The notes under the pieces are model-generated. The model saw only the letters and a list, made by a program, of their open reading frames with translations. It was not told the origin of the DNA and made no database searches. From Spirochaetia bacterium (GTDB lineage Bacteria > Spirochaetota > Spirochaetia > Treponematales > Breznakiellaceae), in contig BNUR01000144.1 of assembly GCA_025997495.1 (NCBI GenBank), positions 1 through 7,003 on the forward strand: 7,003 nucleotides of DNA. The letters run 5' to 3'. The number at the start of each line of letters is the position of its first letter. Position 1 is the stretch's first letter. The translations under genes were made by a program, and so were the position numbers. Shown here piece by piece: positions 1 to 5,996 of the stretch.

Positions 1-1319
1 GCCCCCACGTCAATGCCCCGGGTCGGTTCGTCGATGATGAAGATCCGCGCTTTTGATAAGAGCCATTTGGCGATCACCACTTTCTGCTGGTTACCCCCGG
101 AAAGGTTTCCCGCCTTCATCCCGATGCCGGGGCAGCGTATACGAAGCTCCCGGACCTTTTCTTCGGCGCTGCTCCTGCACTGCTTCCGGTTGATGAAAAT
201 TCCCTTTACGAAATTTTTAAGATTAACCAGGGTCGCGTTGAATTCGATATCCTGAATCAGGATGAGTCCCTGCCCTTTCCGGTCTTCGGTAAGGAAGGCG
301 ATCCCGGCGTTGATCGAATCCGCCGGTTTCCGTATATGAACCTGTTTCCCCTCAATAAAAACCGTTCCGCCGTCAATCGGGTCCGCGCCGGTAACCGCAC
401 GGGCGGTCTCGGTTCTTCCCGCGCCGACAAGCCCGGCAAACCCCAGGATCTCTCCGGCCCTGACGTAAAAAGAAACATTGTCCAGCACCCCTTTCCTATT
501 GATGTTTTCCACCCGAAGCATTTCCTTTCCGACGGATGCGCTGACCTTGGGATACTTCGCCGTAATATCACGGCCCACCATCATCTTGACCAGATCGTTG
601 ATGGTAACCTCTTTGGCATTGACCGTGCCGACGCTGGTTCCATCTCTTAGCACGGTGATCCGGTCGCTTACTGCCAGCACTTCCTCAAGATGGTGGGAAA
701 TATAAATGATGGAAATGTCCTCACCCTTAAGGTAGCGGATGATTTGAAGCAGCTTTTCGGTTTCGTGGGCGCTTAAACTGGCGGTAGGCTCATCCATGAT
801 TATCATTTTCGCGTTTGCCCTGATGGCCCGGGCGATTTCCACCATTTGCTGCTGTCCCACCCCAAGGGTACCGACGATGGTACCGGGATCTATGTTCAAC
901 CCAAGGGTTTCGAGGATGTTTTTGGATTCAGTACGCTGATATTCCCGGTCAACCCAGCCTACCTGCTTTACCTTGACCTCCTCCCGGCCCAGGAAGATGT
1001 TTTCCGCCACGCTCATAAAGGGCACAAGGTTCAGTTCCTGATAAATACAGGCGATGCCCACAGACATGGAATAATGGGGCGTTATATGCAGAAGTTCCTT
1101 CCCTTCAAAATAGAGGCTCCCTTCAGAGGGTTCGTGAAAACCGGTGATACTTTTTATCAGCGTTGATTTTCCCGCGCCGTTTTCGCCCACCAGCCCGAGT
1201 ACTTCCCCGGCATTGACTTCCAGGCTGACCTTGTCAAGCGCAAGGACCCCGGGAAACTGTTTGGAAAGCTTGTCTATACGGAACAAACACCCGGCGGACG
1301 CGGGTTCTGTACTGATCAT
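1..1319 (-). CDS. Sugar (probably myo-inositol) ABC transporter ATP-binding protein, two fused ATPase domains; C-terminus beyond window
   Basis: Cytoplasmic ATPase subunit of a carbohydrate-uptake (CUT2) ABC importer, the RbsA/MglA/XylG family, which carries two ATPase domains in one chain of about 500 residues. I read 439 uninterrupted codons from ATG 1319, so about 60 C-terminal residues lie off the left edge. Domain 1: Walker A GENGAGKST (45-53), Q-loop Q94, signature LGVGQQQ (152-158), Walker B MIIMDEPT (172-179), switch His209. Domain 2: degenerate Walker A GLVGAGRTE (296-304) with Arg302 in place of Lys, as is usual in this family, then signature LSGGNQQ (406-412) and Walker B IIDEPTRG (428-435). 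The start is supported by GGGAGG at 1324-1329, four bases before the ATG. The permease and binding-protein genes are not visible and may follow to the left. Inositol as substrate is inferred from an operator shared with the iol operon; ribose, xylose or galactose specificity cannot be excluded from the ATPase alone. Confidence 0.95.
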   Translation of the reverse strand, partial: MISTEPASAGCLFRIDKLSKQFPGVLALDKVSLEVNAGEVLGLVGENGAGKSTLIKSITGFHEPSEGSLYFEGKELLHITPHYSMSVGIACIYQELNLVPFMSVAENIFLGREEVKVKQVGWVDREYQRTESKNILETLGLNIDPGTIVGTLGVGQQQMVEIARAIRANAKMIIMDEPTASLSAHETEKLLQIIRYLKGEDISIIYISHHLEEVLAVSDRITVLRDGTSVGTVNAKEVTINDLVKMMVGRDITAKYPKVSASVGKEMLRVENINRKGVLDNVSFYVRAGEILGFAGLVGAGRTETARAVTGADPIDGGTVFIEGKQVHIRKPADSINAGIAFLTEDRKGQGLILIQDIEFNATLVNLKNFVKGIFINRKQCRSSAEEKVRELRIRCPGIGMKAGNLSGGNQQKVVIAKWLLSKARIFIIDEPTRGIDVG

Positions 1320-1335
1320 GAAACCTCCCACAATT

Positions 1336-1347
1336 TTGCAAACGTTA
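1336..1347 (-). promoter_or_regulatory. Putative LacI-family operator at the ABC transporter promoter
   Basis: The minus strand reads TAACGTTTGCAA, centred on CpG at 1343-1344. The same 11-base core recurs at 2727-2738 and 2838-2849. The site lies 4 bases downstream of the -10 box and covers the expected transcription start, a position where a bound repressor blocks initiation. A central CpG is typical of operators of LacI-family proteins. This copy has the best second half-site of the three (TTGGTAA against an ideal TTGCAAA). Binding by the neighbouring LacI protein is inferred. Confidence 0.75.
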
Positions 1348-1351
1348 CCAA

Positions 1352-1381
1352 AGTGTAAGGTATGTTTTCCCCTGCTGTCAA
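1352..1381 (-). promoter_or_regulatory. Sigma70-type promoter of the ABC transporter gene
   Basis: On the minus strand there is a perfect -35 box TTGACA (1376-1381), an 18-base spacer and a -10 box TACACT (1352-1357, four of six matches to consensus). The expected start is near 1345, giving a leader of about 25 bases. A run of seven A residues on the transcribed-sense (minus) strand, just upstream of the -35 box (1384-1390), could act as an UP element. The operator at 1336-1347 overlaps the start region. Confidence 0.65.
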
Positions 1382-1392
1382 GGTTTTTTTAC

Positions 1393-1410
1393 CGTTTATC
1401 AGGATAAACG
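1393..1410. repeat. Perfect 8-bp palindrome upstream of the ABC promoter
   Basis: CGTTTATC and GATAAACG form a perfect inverted repeat separated by AG. It lies 11 bases upstream of the -35 box of the ABC promoter. On the minus strand it is followed by an A-run and not by T, and on the plus strand no T-run follows it, so it does not look like an intrinsic terminator. A dimeric protein binding site is possible; the sequence is unlike the LacI operator found at the three promoters. Confidence 0.5.
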
Positions 1411-1415
1411 CATAA

Positions 1416-1635
1416 GAGAAGGAATTTACCGCAAAGGACGCAAAGAGAGGAAACAAGGATAGATAACTTAGATGATGAGGCAGGAGAGAAGAATTTATCA
1501 CAAAGGACACAAAGGGAATGCACAAAGGAACACAAAGGGAAGAGAAAAAGATCACAAGCCCCCTCTTCACCCCCTTTTCCTTCTCTTCTCTTCACCTTTG
1601 TGTCCTTCGTGTCCTTTGTGGTTGATATTCTTCTC
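1416..1635. repeat. Intergenic repeat cluster: two direct copies and one inverted copy of an AAGGACAC-type element
   Basis: This fills most of the 350-base gap between the ABC gene and lacI. Copy 1 (1416-1446) and copy 2 (1486-1515) are direct repeats of the pattern GAGAAG(G)AATTTA followed by CRCAAAGGACRCAAAG. Further CACAAAGG units follow at 1521-1538. Copy 3 is inverted (1593-1635): units CCTTTGTGT (1595-1603), CCTTCGTGT (1604-1612) and CCTTTGTGG (1613-1621), then TTGA and ATATTCTTCTC. Copies 2 and 3 can pair: nine bases at the base (GAGAAGAAT), a small asymmetric interruption, then 16 of 17 bases. The loop holds a pyrimidine-rich stretch (1558-1592). The plus-strand open frames through here are low-complexity and overlap lacI antisense, so I do not call a gene. 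The hairpin could terminate or stabilise lacI mRNA, which enters it from the right, but there is no clean U-run. Confidence 0.8.
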
Positions 1636-1669
1636 TTTTCTTCATTATTTTCCACTTCTGGCAACGTTT

Positions 1670-2665
1670 TCAGTTTTTACGCGCCGTGGACTCCCGGATT
1701 ATCAGTTTGTAGGGCAGGATCTGTTCCGCTGTATAGAGGGGATTCCCGGTAATTGCCCGGTGCAGGGTCTGGGTGGTTTGGCTCCCCATTTCCTCCAGGG
1801 GCTGCCGTATGGTGGTCAGCCGGGGGATCATATAATCGGCAATCTCGATATCATCGAAGCCCACCACCGAGACATCCCCGGGGACCCGCAAGCCTTCATC
1901 CTTCAAAATCCGGATAACCCCCAGGGCCAAATCGTCGGTGGCGGCATAGATGGCGGAAAAATCCCGGTTCCGGAGCAGCAATTCCCGCATACTGTACATG
2001 CCGGATTCCGCCGTATAGTACCGGGCAAAGAGCACCCGGCTGGTATCCCGCTCAATCCCCGCCGCGTCCAGGGCCTTGTAATACCCTTCCATCCGCTGCC
2101 TGCCAAAGGTAAAATCGCTGCCGCATATCATATTGATCTTCCGGTGCCCCAGACCGGTGAGGTGGTTTACCGCGTCAATAGCGGCCTGTTCCTCATCTAT
2201 ATGTATAGAAGGAATACCGGAAAAACTAAAGGTTGAAGCAACCACGGGAAGCTGCAGGCGGCTCAGGGCTTCATAAAAAGACTGATCCCGGATCTCCTGG
2301 AGCAGGATAACCCCGTCCAGCTTTTCCGACTTCAGCCGGGCCAGACATTCCTTTTCACTGGCGCCGTCAAATTTCACGAAAAAAAACAGGGTATGGTAGC
2401 CGAAGGACTCCAGATGCCGCTCTATAATAGAAAAAAGCTGCCGCTGAAACATGTTGAAGGTATAGGGAATCACGATGCCCACGGTAAAGCTTCTTCGCAG
2501 GACCATGTTCCGGGCAGCCTGATTGGGCACATACCCGGTTTCCTCAATGAGCGCAAGTATCTGTTCCCGCTTTTTGGGGTTTACATACTTCTTCCCGTTT
2601 GCCACCCGCGACACGGTGGAAACAGACACCCCCACCTGTTTCGCGATATCCTTGATGCTGACCAT
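1670..2665 (-). CDS. LacI-family transcriptional repressor, probable regulator of the inositol genes
   Basis: DNA-binding regulator of 331 residues, the normal size for the family. The N-terminal helix-turn-helix covers residues 3-24 (IKDIAKQVGVSVSTVSRV) in the same register as PurR. A hinge helix follows (about 48-57, NQAARNMVL) in which the usual minor-groove Leu is Met54. The periplasmic-binding-protein-like effector domain runs from GIVIP (64) to the end and includes the family-typical segments LDGVIL, GHRKI, GDVSVVGFDDIEIADY and LTTIRQP. The ATG at 2665 gives the exact family N-terminus but has no good Shine-Dalgarno site. It is transcribed divergently from iolG. An operator between its own -35 and -10 boxes implies autorepression. 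The effector is inferred to be inositol or an early catabolite. Inositol operons of Bacillus and of proteobacteria are usually controlled by IolR of the DeoR or RpiR families, so I give no gene symbol. Confidence 0.95.
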   Translation of the reverse strand: MVSIKDIAKQVGVSVSTVSRVANGKKYVNPKKREQILALIEETGYVPNQAARNMVLRRSFTVGIVIPYTFNMFQRQLFSIIERHLESFGYHTLFFFVKFDGASEKECLARLKSEKLDGVILLQEIRDQSFYEALSRLQLPVVASTFSFSGIPSIHIDEEQAAIDAVNHLTGLGHRKINMICGSDFTFGRQRMEGYYKALDAAGIERDTSRVLFARYYTAESGMYSMRELLLRNRDFSAIYAATDDLALGVIRILKDEGLRVPGDVSVVGFDDIEIADYMIPRLTTIRQPLEEMGSQTTQTLHRAITGNPLYTAEQILPYKLIIRESTARKN

Positions 2666-2719
2666 TCTGGTACTACAATACCAAGAGACATACTAAGCAA
2701 CAAGCCCTATAACCCCTGT

Positions 2720-2748
2720 TTTATAATAACGTTTGCAATTTTCGTCAA
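2720..2748 (-). promoter_or_regulatory. Sigma70-type promoter of lacI
   Basis: On the minus strand the -35 box is TTGACG (2743-2748), the spacer is 17 bases and the -10 box is TATAAA (2720-2725). Both hexamers match consensus at five and four or five positions. The expected start near 2713 gives a leader of about 48 bases. The spacer contains a complete copy of the putative operator. Confidence 0.65.
2727..2738 (+). promoter_or_regulatory. Putative LacI-family operator inside the lacI promoter
   Basis: TAACGTTTGCAA, identical over 12 bases to the site at the ABC promoter, with its central CpG at 2730-2731. It lies wholly between the -35 and -10 boxes of the lacI promoter, so binding would exclude RNA polymerase and give autoregulation. 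Its centre is 111 bp from the operator at the iol promoter. The second half-site (ATAATAA) is weak. Confidence 0.7.
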
Positions 2749-2795
2749 AGCAAGCGTATCATCATCCCGAAACACAATAATTTTTAAAAAAAGCC

Positions 2796-2823
2796 TTTAC
2801 AAACCGGTTTTCATGAATATACT
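2796..2823 (+). promoter_or_regulatory. Sigma70-type promoter of the iol operon
   Basis: -35 box TTTACA (2796-2801), 16-base spacer, -10 box TATACT (2818-2823), with an A/T-rich tract (2778-2792) just upstream that could be an UP element. The expected start is near 2830, giving a leader of about 52 bases. The spacer contains the exact 10-base palindrome AAACCGGTTT (2801-2810). The operator at 2838-2849 lies just downstream of the start. Confidence 0.65.
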
Positions 2824-2837
2824 AAAATAATGATTAA

Positions 2838-2849
2838 TAACGTTTGCAG
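2838..2849 (+). promoter_or_regulatory. Putative LacI-family operator downstream of the iol promoter
   Basis: TAACGTTTGCAG shares its first 11 bases with the two other operator copies. It lies about +8 to +19 from the predicted start, in the transcribed leader of iolG, a classical repressor position. Control of the inositol operon by the LacI protein encoded next door is inferred from this arrangement. Confidence 0.7.
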
Positions 2850-2881
2850 AAAGTGATCGTTTATGGTTCAAGGAGAACTTT

Positions 2882-3910
2882 ATGGCTGACAGATTGAAGA
2901 TAGGAATTATCGGCGCCGGGCGTATCGGTAAAATCCACATTGACAACATTGCCCGTTTTATCCCCCAGGCACAGCTTACGGGGCTGGCGGACATCATGCT
3001 CACGGCGGAACAGGAAGCCTGGGCCAAAGGCTTGGGCGCCCGGATCGTTTCAAAGGATCCTGCGGATTTATTGAAAGAACCTGAGATAAAAGCGATTATC
3101 GTGTGCAGTTCCACGGACACCCACGCAGACTTTACCGTTGCCGCCGCCCAGGCCGGTAAGCATATCTTCTGTGAAAAGCCCATCGACCTGAGCGTGGCTA
3201 AAGTGAAGGCTGCCCTGGATGCGGTGAAAAAGGCCGGGGTTAAGCTGCAAATCGGGTTTAACCGCCGTTTCGACCACAACTTTGCCCGGATACGGGAATA
3301 TACCAGGGCCGGTGAAATTGGCGATGTCCAATTGATAAAGATCACCTCCCGTGACCCCGCGCCGCCGCCCATTGCCTACGTAAAGGTATCCGGGGGCATT
3401 TTCATGGACATGATGATCCACGACTTCGATATGGCCCGGTTCCAGGCAGGCAGCGAAATCACCGAGGTCTACGCCGCCGGGGCGGTGCTGGTTGACCCGG
3501 AAATCGGTAAGGCCGGGGATGTGGATACCGCCATTGTCACCCTGAAGTTTGCCAATGGCGCCATCGGGGTTATCGACAATTCCCGAAAGGCCGCCTACGG
3601 CTATGACCAGCGGGTGGAGGTTTTTGGTTCCAAAGGTGCGGCGAGTGCGGAAAACGACCTGCCAAATACGGTCAAGCTGTCCACCGAAAAAAGCGTGGTT
3701 GCAGAAAAGCCCCTGTATTTCTTCCTGGAACGGTACAAGCAGGCCTTTGTGGACGAGATGATTTCCTTCATCGACTCCGTCCAGAACAACAAGCCCGTAG
3801 CGGTGACCGGCGAGGACGGCTTGGCGAATATGTACGCCGCCCTGGCTGCGTTGAAATCCGTTAAAGAAAAACGGCCTATTTTTATAGAAGAAATTAAGGG
3901 GCAAAATTAA
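2882..3910 (+). CDS. iolG: Inositol 2-dehydrogenase (IolG)
   Basis: Cytoplasmic NAD-dependent enzyme of the Gfo/Idh/MocA family, 342 residues as is usual. It oxidises myo-inositol to 2-keto-myo-inositol (scyllo-inosose), the first step of the pathway. The N-terminal Rossmann fold carries GAGRIG (11-16). CEKPID (97-102) supplies the conserved Lys99, and MDMMIHDFD (175-183) supplies Asp176 and His180; these match in order and spacing the Lys-Asp-His catalytic set of Bacillus IolG. The start is chosen by AGGAG (2871-2875), six bases upstream, and by the family N-terminus. It is the first gene of the operon, with iolD starting 11 bases after its stop. A 13-base tandem duplication spans its last codons and stop. 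Related sugar dehydrogenases share the fold, but the adjacent iolD and iolB make the inositol role very likely. Confidence 0.93.
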   Translation: MADRLKIGIIGAGRIGKIHIDNIARFIPQAQLTGLADIMLTAEQEAWAKGLGARIVSKDPADLLKEPEIKAIIVCSSTDTHADFTVAAAQAGKHIFCEKPIDLSVAKVKAALDAVKKAGVKLQIGFNRRFDHNFARIREYTRAGEIGDVQLIKITSRDPAPPPIAYVKVSGGIFMDMMIHDFDMARFQAGSEITEVYAAGAVLVDPEIGKAGDVDTAIVTLKFANGAIGVIDNSRKAAYGYDQRVEVFGSKGAASAENDLPNTVKLSTEKSVVAEKPLYFFLERYKQAFVDEMISFIDSVQNNKPVAVTGEDGLANMYAALAALKSVKEKRPIFIEEIKGQN

Positions 3911-3916
3911 GGGGCA
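3891..3916 (+). repeat. Perfect 13-base tandem duplication across the iolG stop codon
   Basis: AAATTAAGGGGCA occurs twice in succession (3891-3903 and 3904-3916). The first copy encodes the end of IolG; the second supplies the stop TAA (3908-3910) and the AAGGGG ribosome-binding site of iolD (3909-3914). Removing one copy leaves a frame ending in KGQ-TAA, so the duplication added one Asn and moved the stop codon. Confidence 0.9.
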
Positions 3917-3921
3917 ATAAG

Positions 3922-5883
3922 ATGAAAACAATCAAACTAACCGTGGCCCAGGCGCTGGTAAAGTTCCTGGACAATCAGTACATCGTTTTTGACGGCCTGG
4001 AGACCAAGTTTGTTGAGGGCATTTTTACCATCTTCGGGCACGGCATCGCCATCGGGCTGGGACAGGCGCTCGACGAGAATCCCGGCGGACTCAAGGTCTT
4101 TCAGGGCCGCAATGAGCAGGGCATGTGCCATGTGGCCACGGCCTTTGCCAAGCAGCTGAACCGCCGTAAAATTATTGCCTGCTCTTCCTCGGTAGGGCCG
4201 GGGGCGGCGAACATGGTAACGGCGGCGGCCACCGCCACGGTAAACAATATCCCCCTCCTCCTGTTGCCTGCGGATACCTATGCCACCCGGCAGCCCGACC
4301 CGGTGCTGCAGCAGCTTGAAGTAGCGGACAGCCTTGCGGTGACCACCAACGATGCCTTCAAACCGGTGTGTAAATACTGGGACCGGATCACCCGGCCCGA
4401 GCAGCTTATGACCGCCCTTGTCAGTGCAATGCGGGTGCTTACCGACCCGGCGGAAACCGGCGCGGTGTGCATATCCATTCCCCAAGACACGGAAGGCGAA
4501 AGCTATGATTACCCGGATTATTTTTTCCAAAAGCGCGTCCACCGTATCACCCGGCCCGTAGCGGTTGAAGAAGAATTGGATGATGCAGCGGCAGTGATCG
4601 CGGGGGCAAAACACCCCTTGGTAATCGTGGGCGGCGGCGTTAAATATTCCGAGGCCGGCGAACCCCTGGAAAAGTTCTGCGCCGAGTTCGGCATACCCTT
4701 CGGCGAGACCCAGGCGGGGAAGAGCGCCTGCAAGTCAAGCCACCCTATGTGCCTTGGGGGTATCGGCGTCACCGGGACCCTTGCGGCAAACAACATCGCG
4801 GAAAAAGCCGATGTGGTTATCGCGGTTGGCACCCGTCTTGGGGATTTTGCCACCTCATCGAAGACCGCATTTCAGAATGCTGCGGTAAAGTTTGTTACGA
4901 TAAATAACAACCGCTACCATGCGTACAAGATGGACGCGGTAAAAGCGGTGGGGGATGCGAAGGTCACCATAGAGGCGCTGGCGGCCAAGCTCCGCAAACA
5001 GGGGTACAAATCGGGATACAAAAACGAAATTGTTGACGCAAAAAAGGCATGGGCAGCGGAAATGGAAAAACTTTCAACCTATGCCTACGGCGATACCTTT
5101 GAGCCGCTTATCAAAAACCGGGATCCCCGCACCATAAAAGAATTTGTAGAACTGACAAATGGGGTGATAACCCAGACGGCGGCAATCGCAACGGTGCGGG
5201 AATGTATCGAACAGGATGACATCATCATTACCGCCGGGGGAAGCCTTCCAAGCTGTCTGCAACGGATGTGGACCACCGATAAGCGCGGCGGATACCACGC
5301 CGAATACGGCTATTCCTGCATGGGCTACGAAATTGCGGCGGCCCTGGGCGTCAAACTGGCGGACAGCGTGGACACAATAGGTCCCGGCAATGAAGTTTAC
5401 ACCTTTGTGGGGGACGCAAGTTTCCAGATGATGCACAGTGAGATAATGACCGCAATGCAGGAGCGGGTCAAAATTAATATTCTTGTTTTTGACAACTGCG
5501 GCTTCGGCTGCATCAACAATTTACAGATGAACCACGGGGTAGGCAGCCTTGCCACGGAGTTCCGCTACCGTGATACAAAAGGCGGGATTGCGGAACAAGT
5601 TCCGAAAGGCGGCCTTATTCCGGTGGACTACGCCATGGTGGCAAAGGGGTACGGCCTTAAAACCTACACGGTGCGCACCATAGACGAACTGAAAGCGGCG
5701 CTTCTGGACGCGAAAAAGCAAACCGTCTCTACCCTGATCGACTTGAAGGTAATTCCCAAGACCATGACCGACGGTTACAACAGTTGGTGGAATGTGGGAG
5801 TTGCAACCACGTCGGCAAAACCAGAAGTGGCTGAAGCTTGTAAACGGGTGATGGAAGGCCGCAGTAAAGCGCGGCAGTATTAG
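3922..5883 (+). CDS. iolD: 3D-(3,5/4)-trihydroxycyclohexane-1,2-dione acylhydrolase (IolD)
   Basis: Thiamine-diphosphate-dependent enzyme of the acetolactate synthase superfamily, 653 residues, close to the usual IolD length. It hydrolyses the cyclic diketone made by the dehydratase IolE, opening the inositol ring to 5-deoxyglucuronate. The N-terminal pyrimidine-binding domain has FGHG (38-41) and GRNEQ (62-66), where Glu65 is the likely cofactor-activating Glu, followed by the IolD-type blocks [14 protein letters not shown] and [19 protein letters not shown] middle domain covers about 200-360. The C-terminal pyrophosphate domain has the metal and cofactor motif GDAS (497-500) with Asn525 and Gly527 about 27 residues on. 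The C-terminal SWWNVGV is also characteristic. The start at 3922 has AAGGGG seven bases upstream, overlapping the iolG stop, so translation is probably coupled. It is not an acetolactate synthase: the block around [11 protein letters not shown] is specific to IolD. Confidence 0.96.
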   Translation: MKTIKLTVAQALVKFLDNQYIVFDGLETKFVEGIFTIFGHGIAIGLGQALDENPGGLKVFQGRNEQGMCHVATAFAKQLNRRKIIACSSSVGPGAANMVTAAATATVNNIPLLLLPADTYATRQPDPVLQQLEVADSLAVTTNDAFKPVCKYWDRITRPEQLMTALVSAMRVLTDPAETGAVCISIPQDTEGESYDYPDYFFQKRVHRITRPVAVEEELDDAAAVIAGAKHPLVIVGGGVKYSEAGEPLEKFCAEFGIPFGETQAGKSACKSSHPMCLGGIGVTGTLAANNIAEKADVVIAVGTRLGDFATSSKTAFQNAAVKFVTINNNRYHAYKMDAVKAVGDAKVTIEALAAKLRKQGYKSGYKNEIVDAKKAWAAEMEKLSTYAYGDTFEPLIKNRDPRTIKEFVELTNGVITQTAAIATVRECIEQDDIIITAGGSLPSCLQRMWTTDKRGGYHAEYGYSCMGYEIAAALGVKLADSVDTIGPGNEVYTFVGDASFQMMHSEIMTAMQERVKINILVFDNCGFGCINNLQMNHGVGSLATEFRYRDTKGGIAEQVPKGGLIPVDYAMVAKGYGLKTYTVRTIDELKAALLDAKKQTVSTLIDLKVIPKTMTDGYNSWWNVGVATTSAKPEVAEACKRVMEGRSKARQY

Positions 5884-5887
5884 GAGG
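5882..5887 (+). promoter_or_regulatory. Orphan consensus Shine-Dalgarno site at the iolD stop
   Basis: AGGAGG overlaps the iolD stop TAG (5881-5883) but has no ATG, GTG or TTG within reach; only ATT occurs at 5894. The next gene, iolB, starts 109 bases later with its own AGGAG (5987-5991). Flanking bases resemble each other on the two sides of the hairpin (TATTAGGAGGAA before, TATTATAGGAGAA after). I infer that this was once the ribosome-binding site of iolB and that the hairpin element now separates them. Confidence 0.5.
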
Positions 5888-5894
5888 AAAACAA

Positions 5895-5975
5895 TTAACC
5901 ACGAACCACACAAACAACACGAACAAAATACAAAAAATTTTAAATGTTCGTGTCGTTCGTGCTGTTCGTGGTTAA
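5895..5975. repeat. Hairpin-forming intergenic repeat between iolD and iolB
   Basis: Two 31-base arms (5895-5925 and 5945-5975) face each other across a 19-base A/T-rich loop. 27 of 31 positions pair. The mismatches are C5907/T5963, A5908/C5962, A5912/C5958 and A5916/C5954. The right arm is built of three 9-base units, TGTTCGTGT, CGTTCGTGC and TGTTCGTGG, then TTAA; the left arm is the inverted version, beginning TTAACCACGAAC. On minus-strand RNA the three A.C mismatches become U.G wobbles, so 30 of 31 positions can pair. No U-run follows on the plus strand, so it is not a typical terminator. It lies inside the iol transcript and may affect stability or relative expression of iolD and iolB. 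Confidence 0.9.
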
Positions 5976-5996
5976 AATCTTATTATAGGAGAATGC

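Noticed and set aside
846..866. Non-consensus ABC signature LGVGQQQ in domain 1 as a sign of an inactive ATPase
   Set aside because: First-domain signatures are variable in RbsA/MglA/XylG-type proteins, and the Walker A, Q-loop, Walker B and switch His are all intact.
1393..1410. Intrinsic terminator at the CGTTTATC/GATAAACG hairpin
   Set aside because: No T-run follows the stem on either strand; the adjacent homopolymer is A on the strand that would need T.
1416..1635. CRISPR array from the repeated AAGGACACAAAG units
   Set aside because: The units are about 9 bases, imperfect and partly inverted, without regular unique spacers, and no cas gene is present.
1661..1670. GCAACGTTTT near the lacI stop as a fourth operator
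   Set aside because: It lacks one base of the GCAAACGTT core, so the half-site spacing is wrong, and there is no promoter beside it.
1472..2236. Long plus-strand open frame (254 codons) overlapping lacI
   Set aside because: It is antisense to a clear LacI gene, its first part is translated from the low-complexity repeat, and it has no recognisable domain or ribosome-binding site.
3068..3931. Long minus-strand open frame (287 codons) opposite iolG
   Set aside because: It mirrors IolG codons and resembles no protein family I know; such antisense frames are common in G+C-rich genes.
3937..4614. Minus-strand open frame opposite the start of iolD
   Set aside because: It is a shadow of IolD with Arg/Gly-rich composition and no motif.
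5895..5975. Rho-independent terminator between iolD and iolB
   Set aside because: The stem is far longer than usual, has a 19-base loop and is followed by GTTAAAATC, not a T-run; the pathway order argues for readthrough into iolB.
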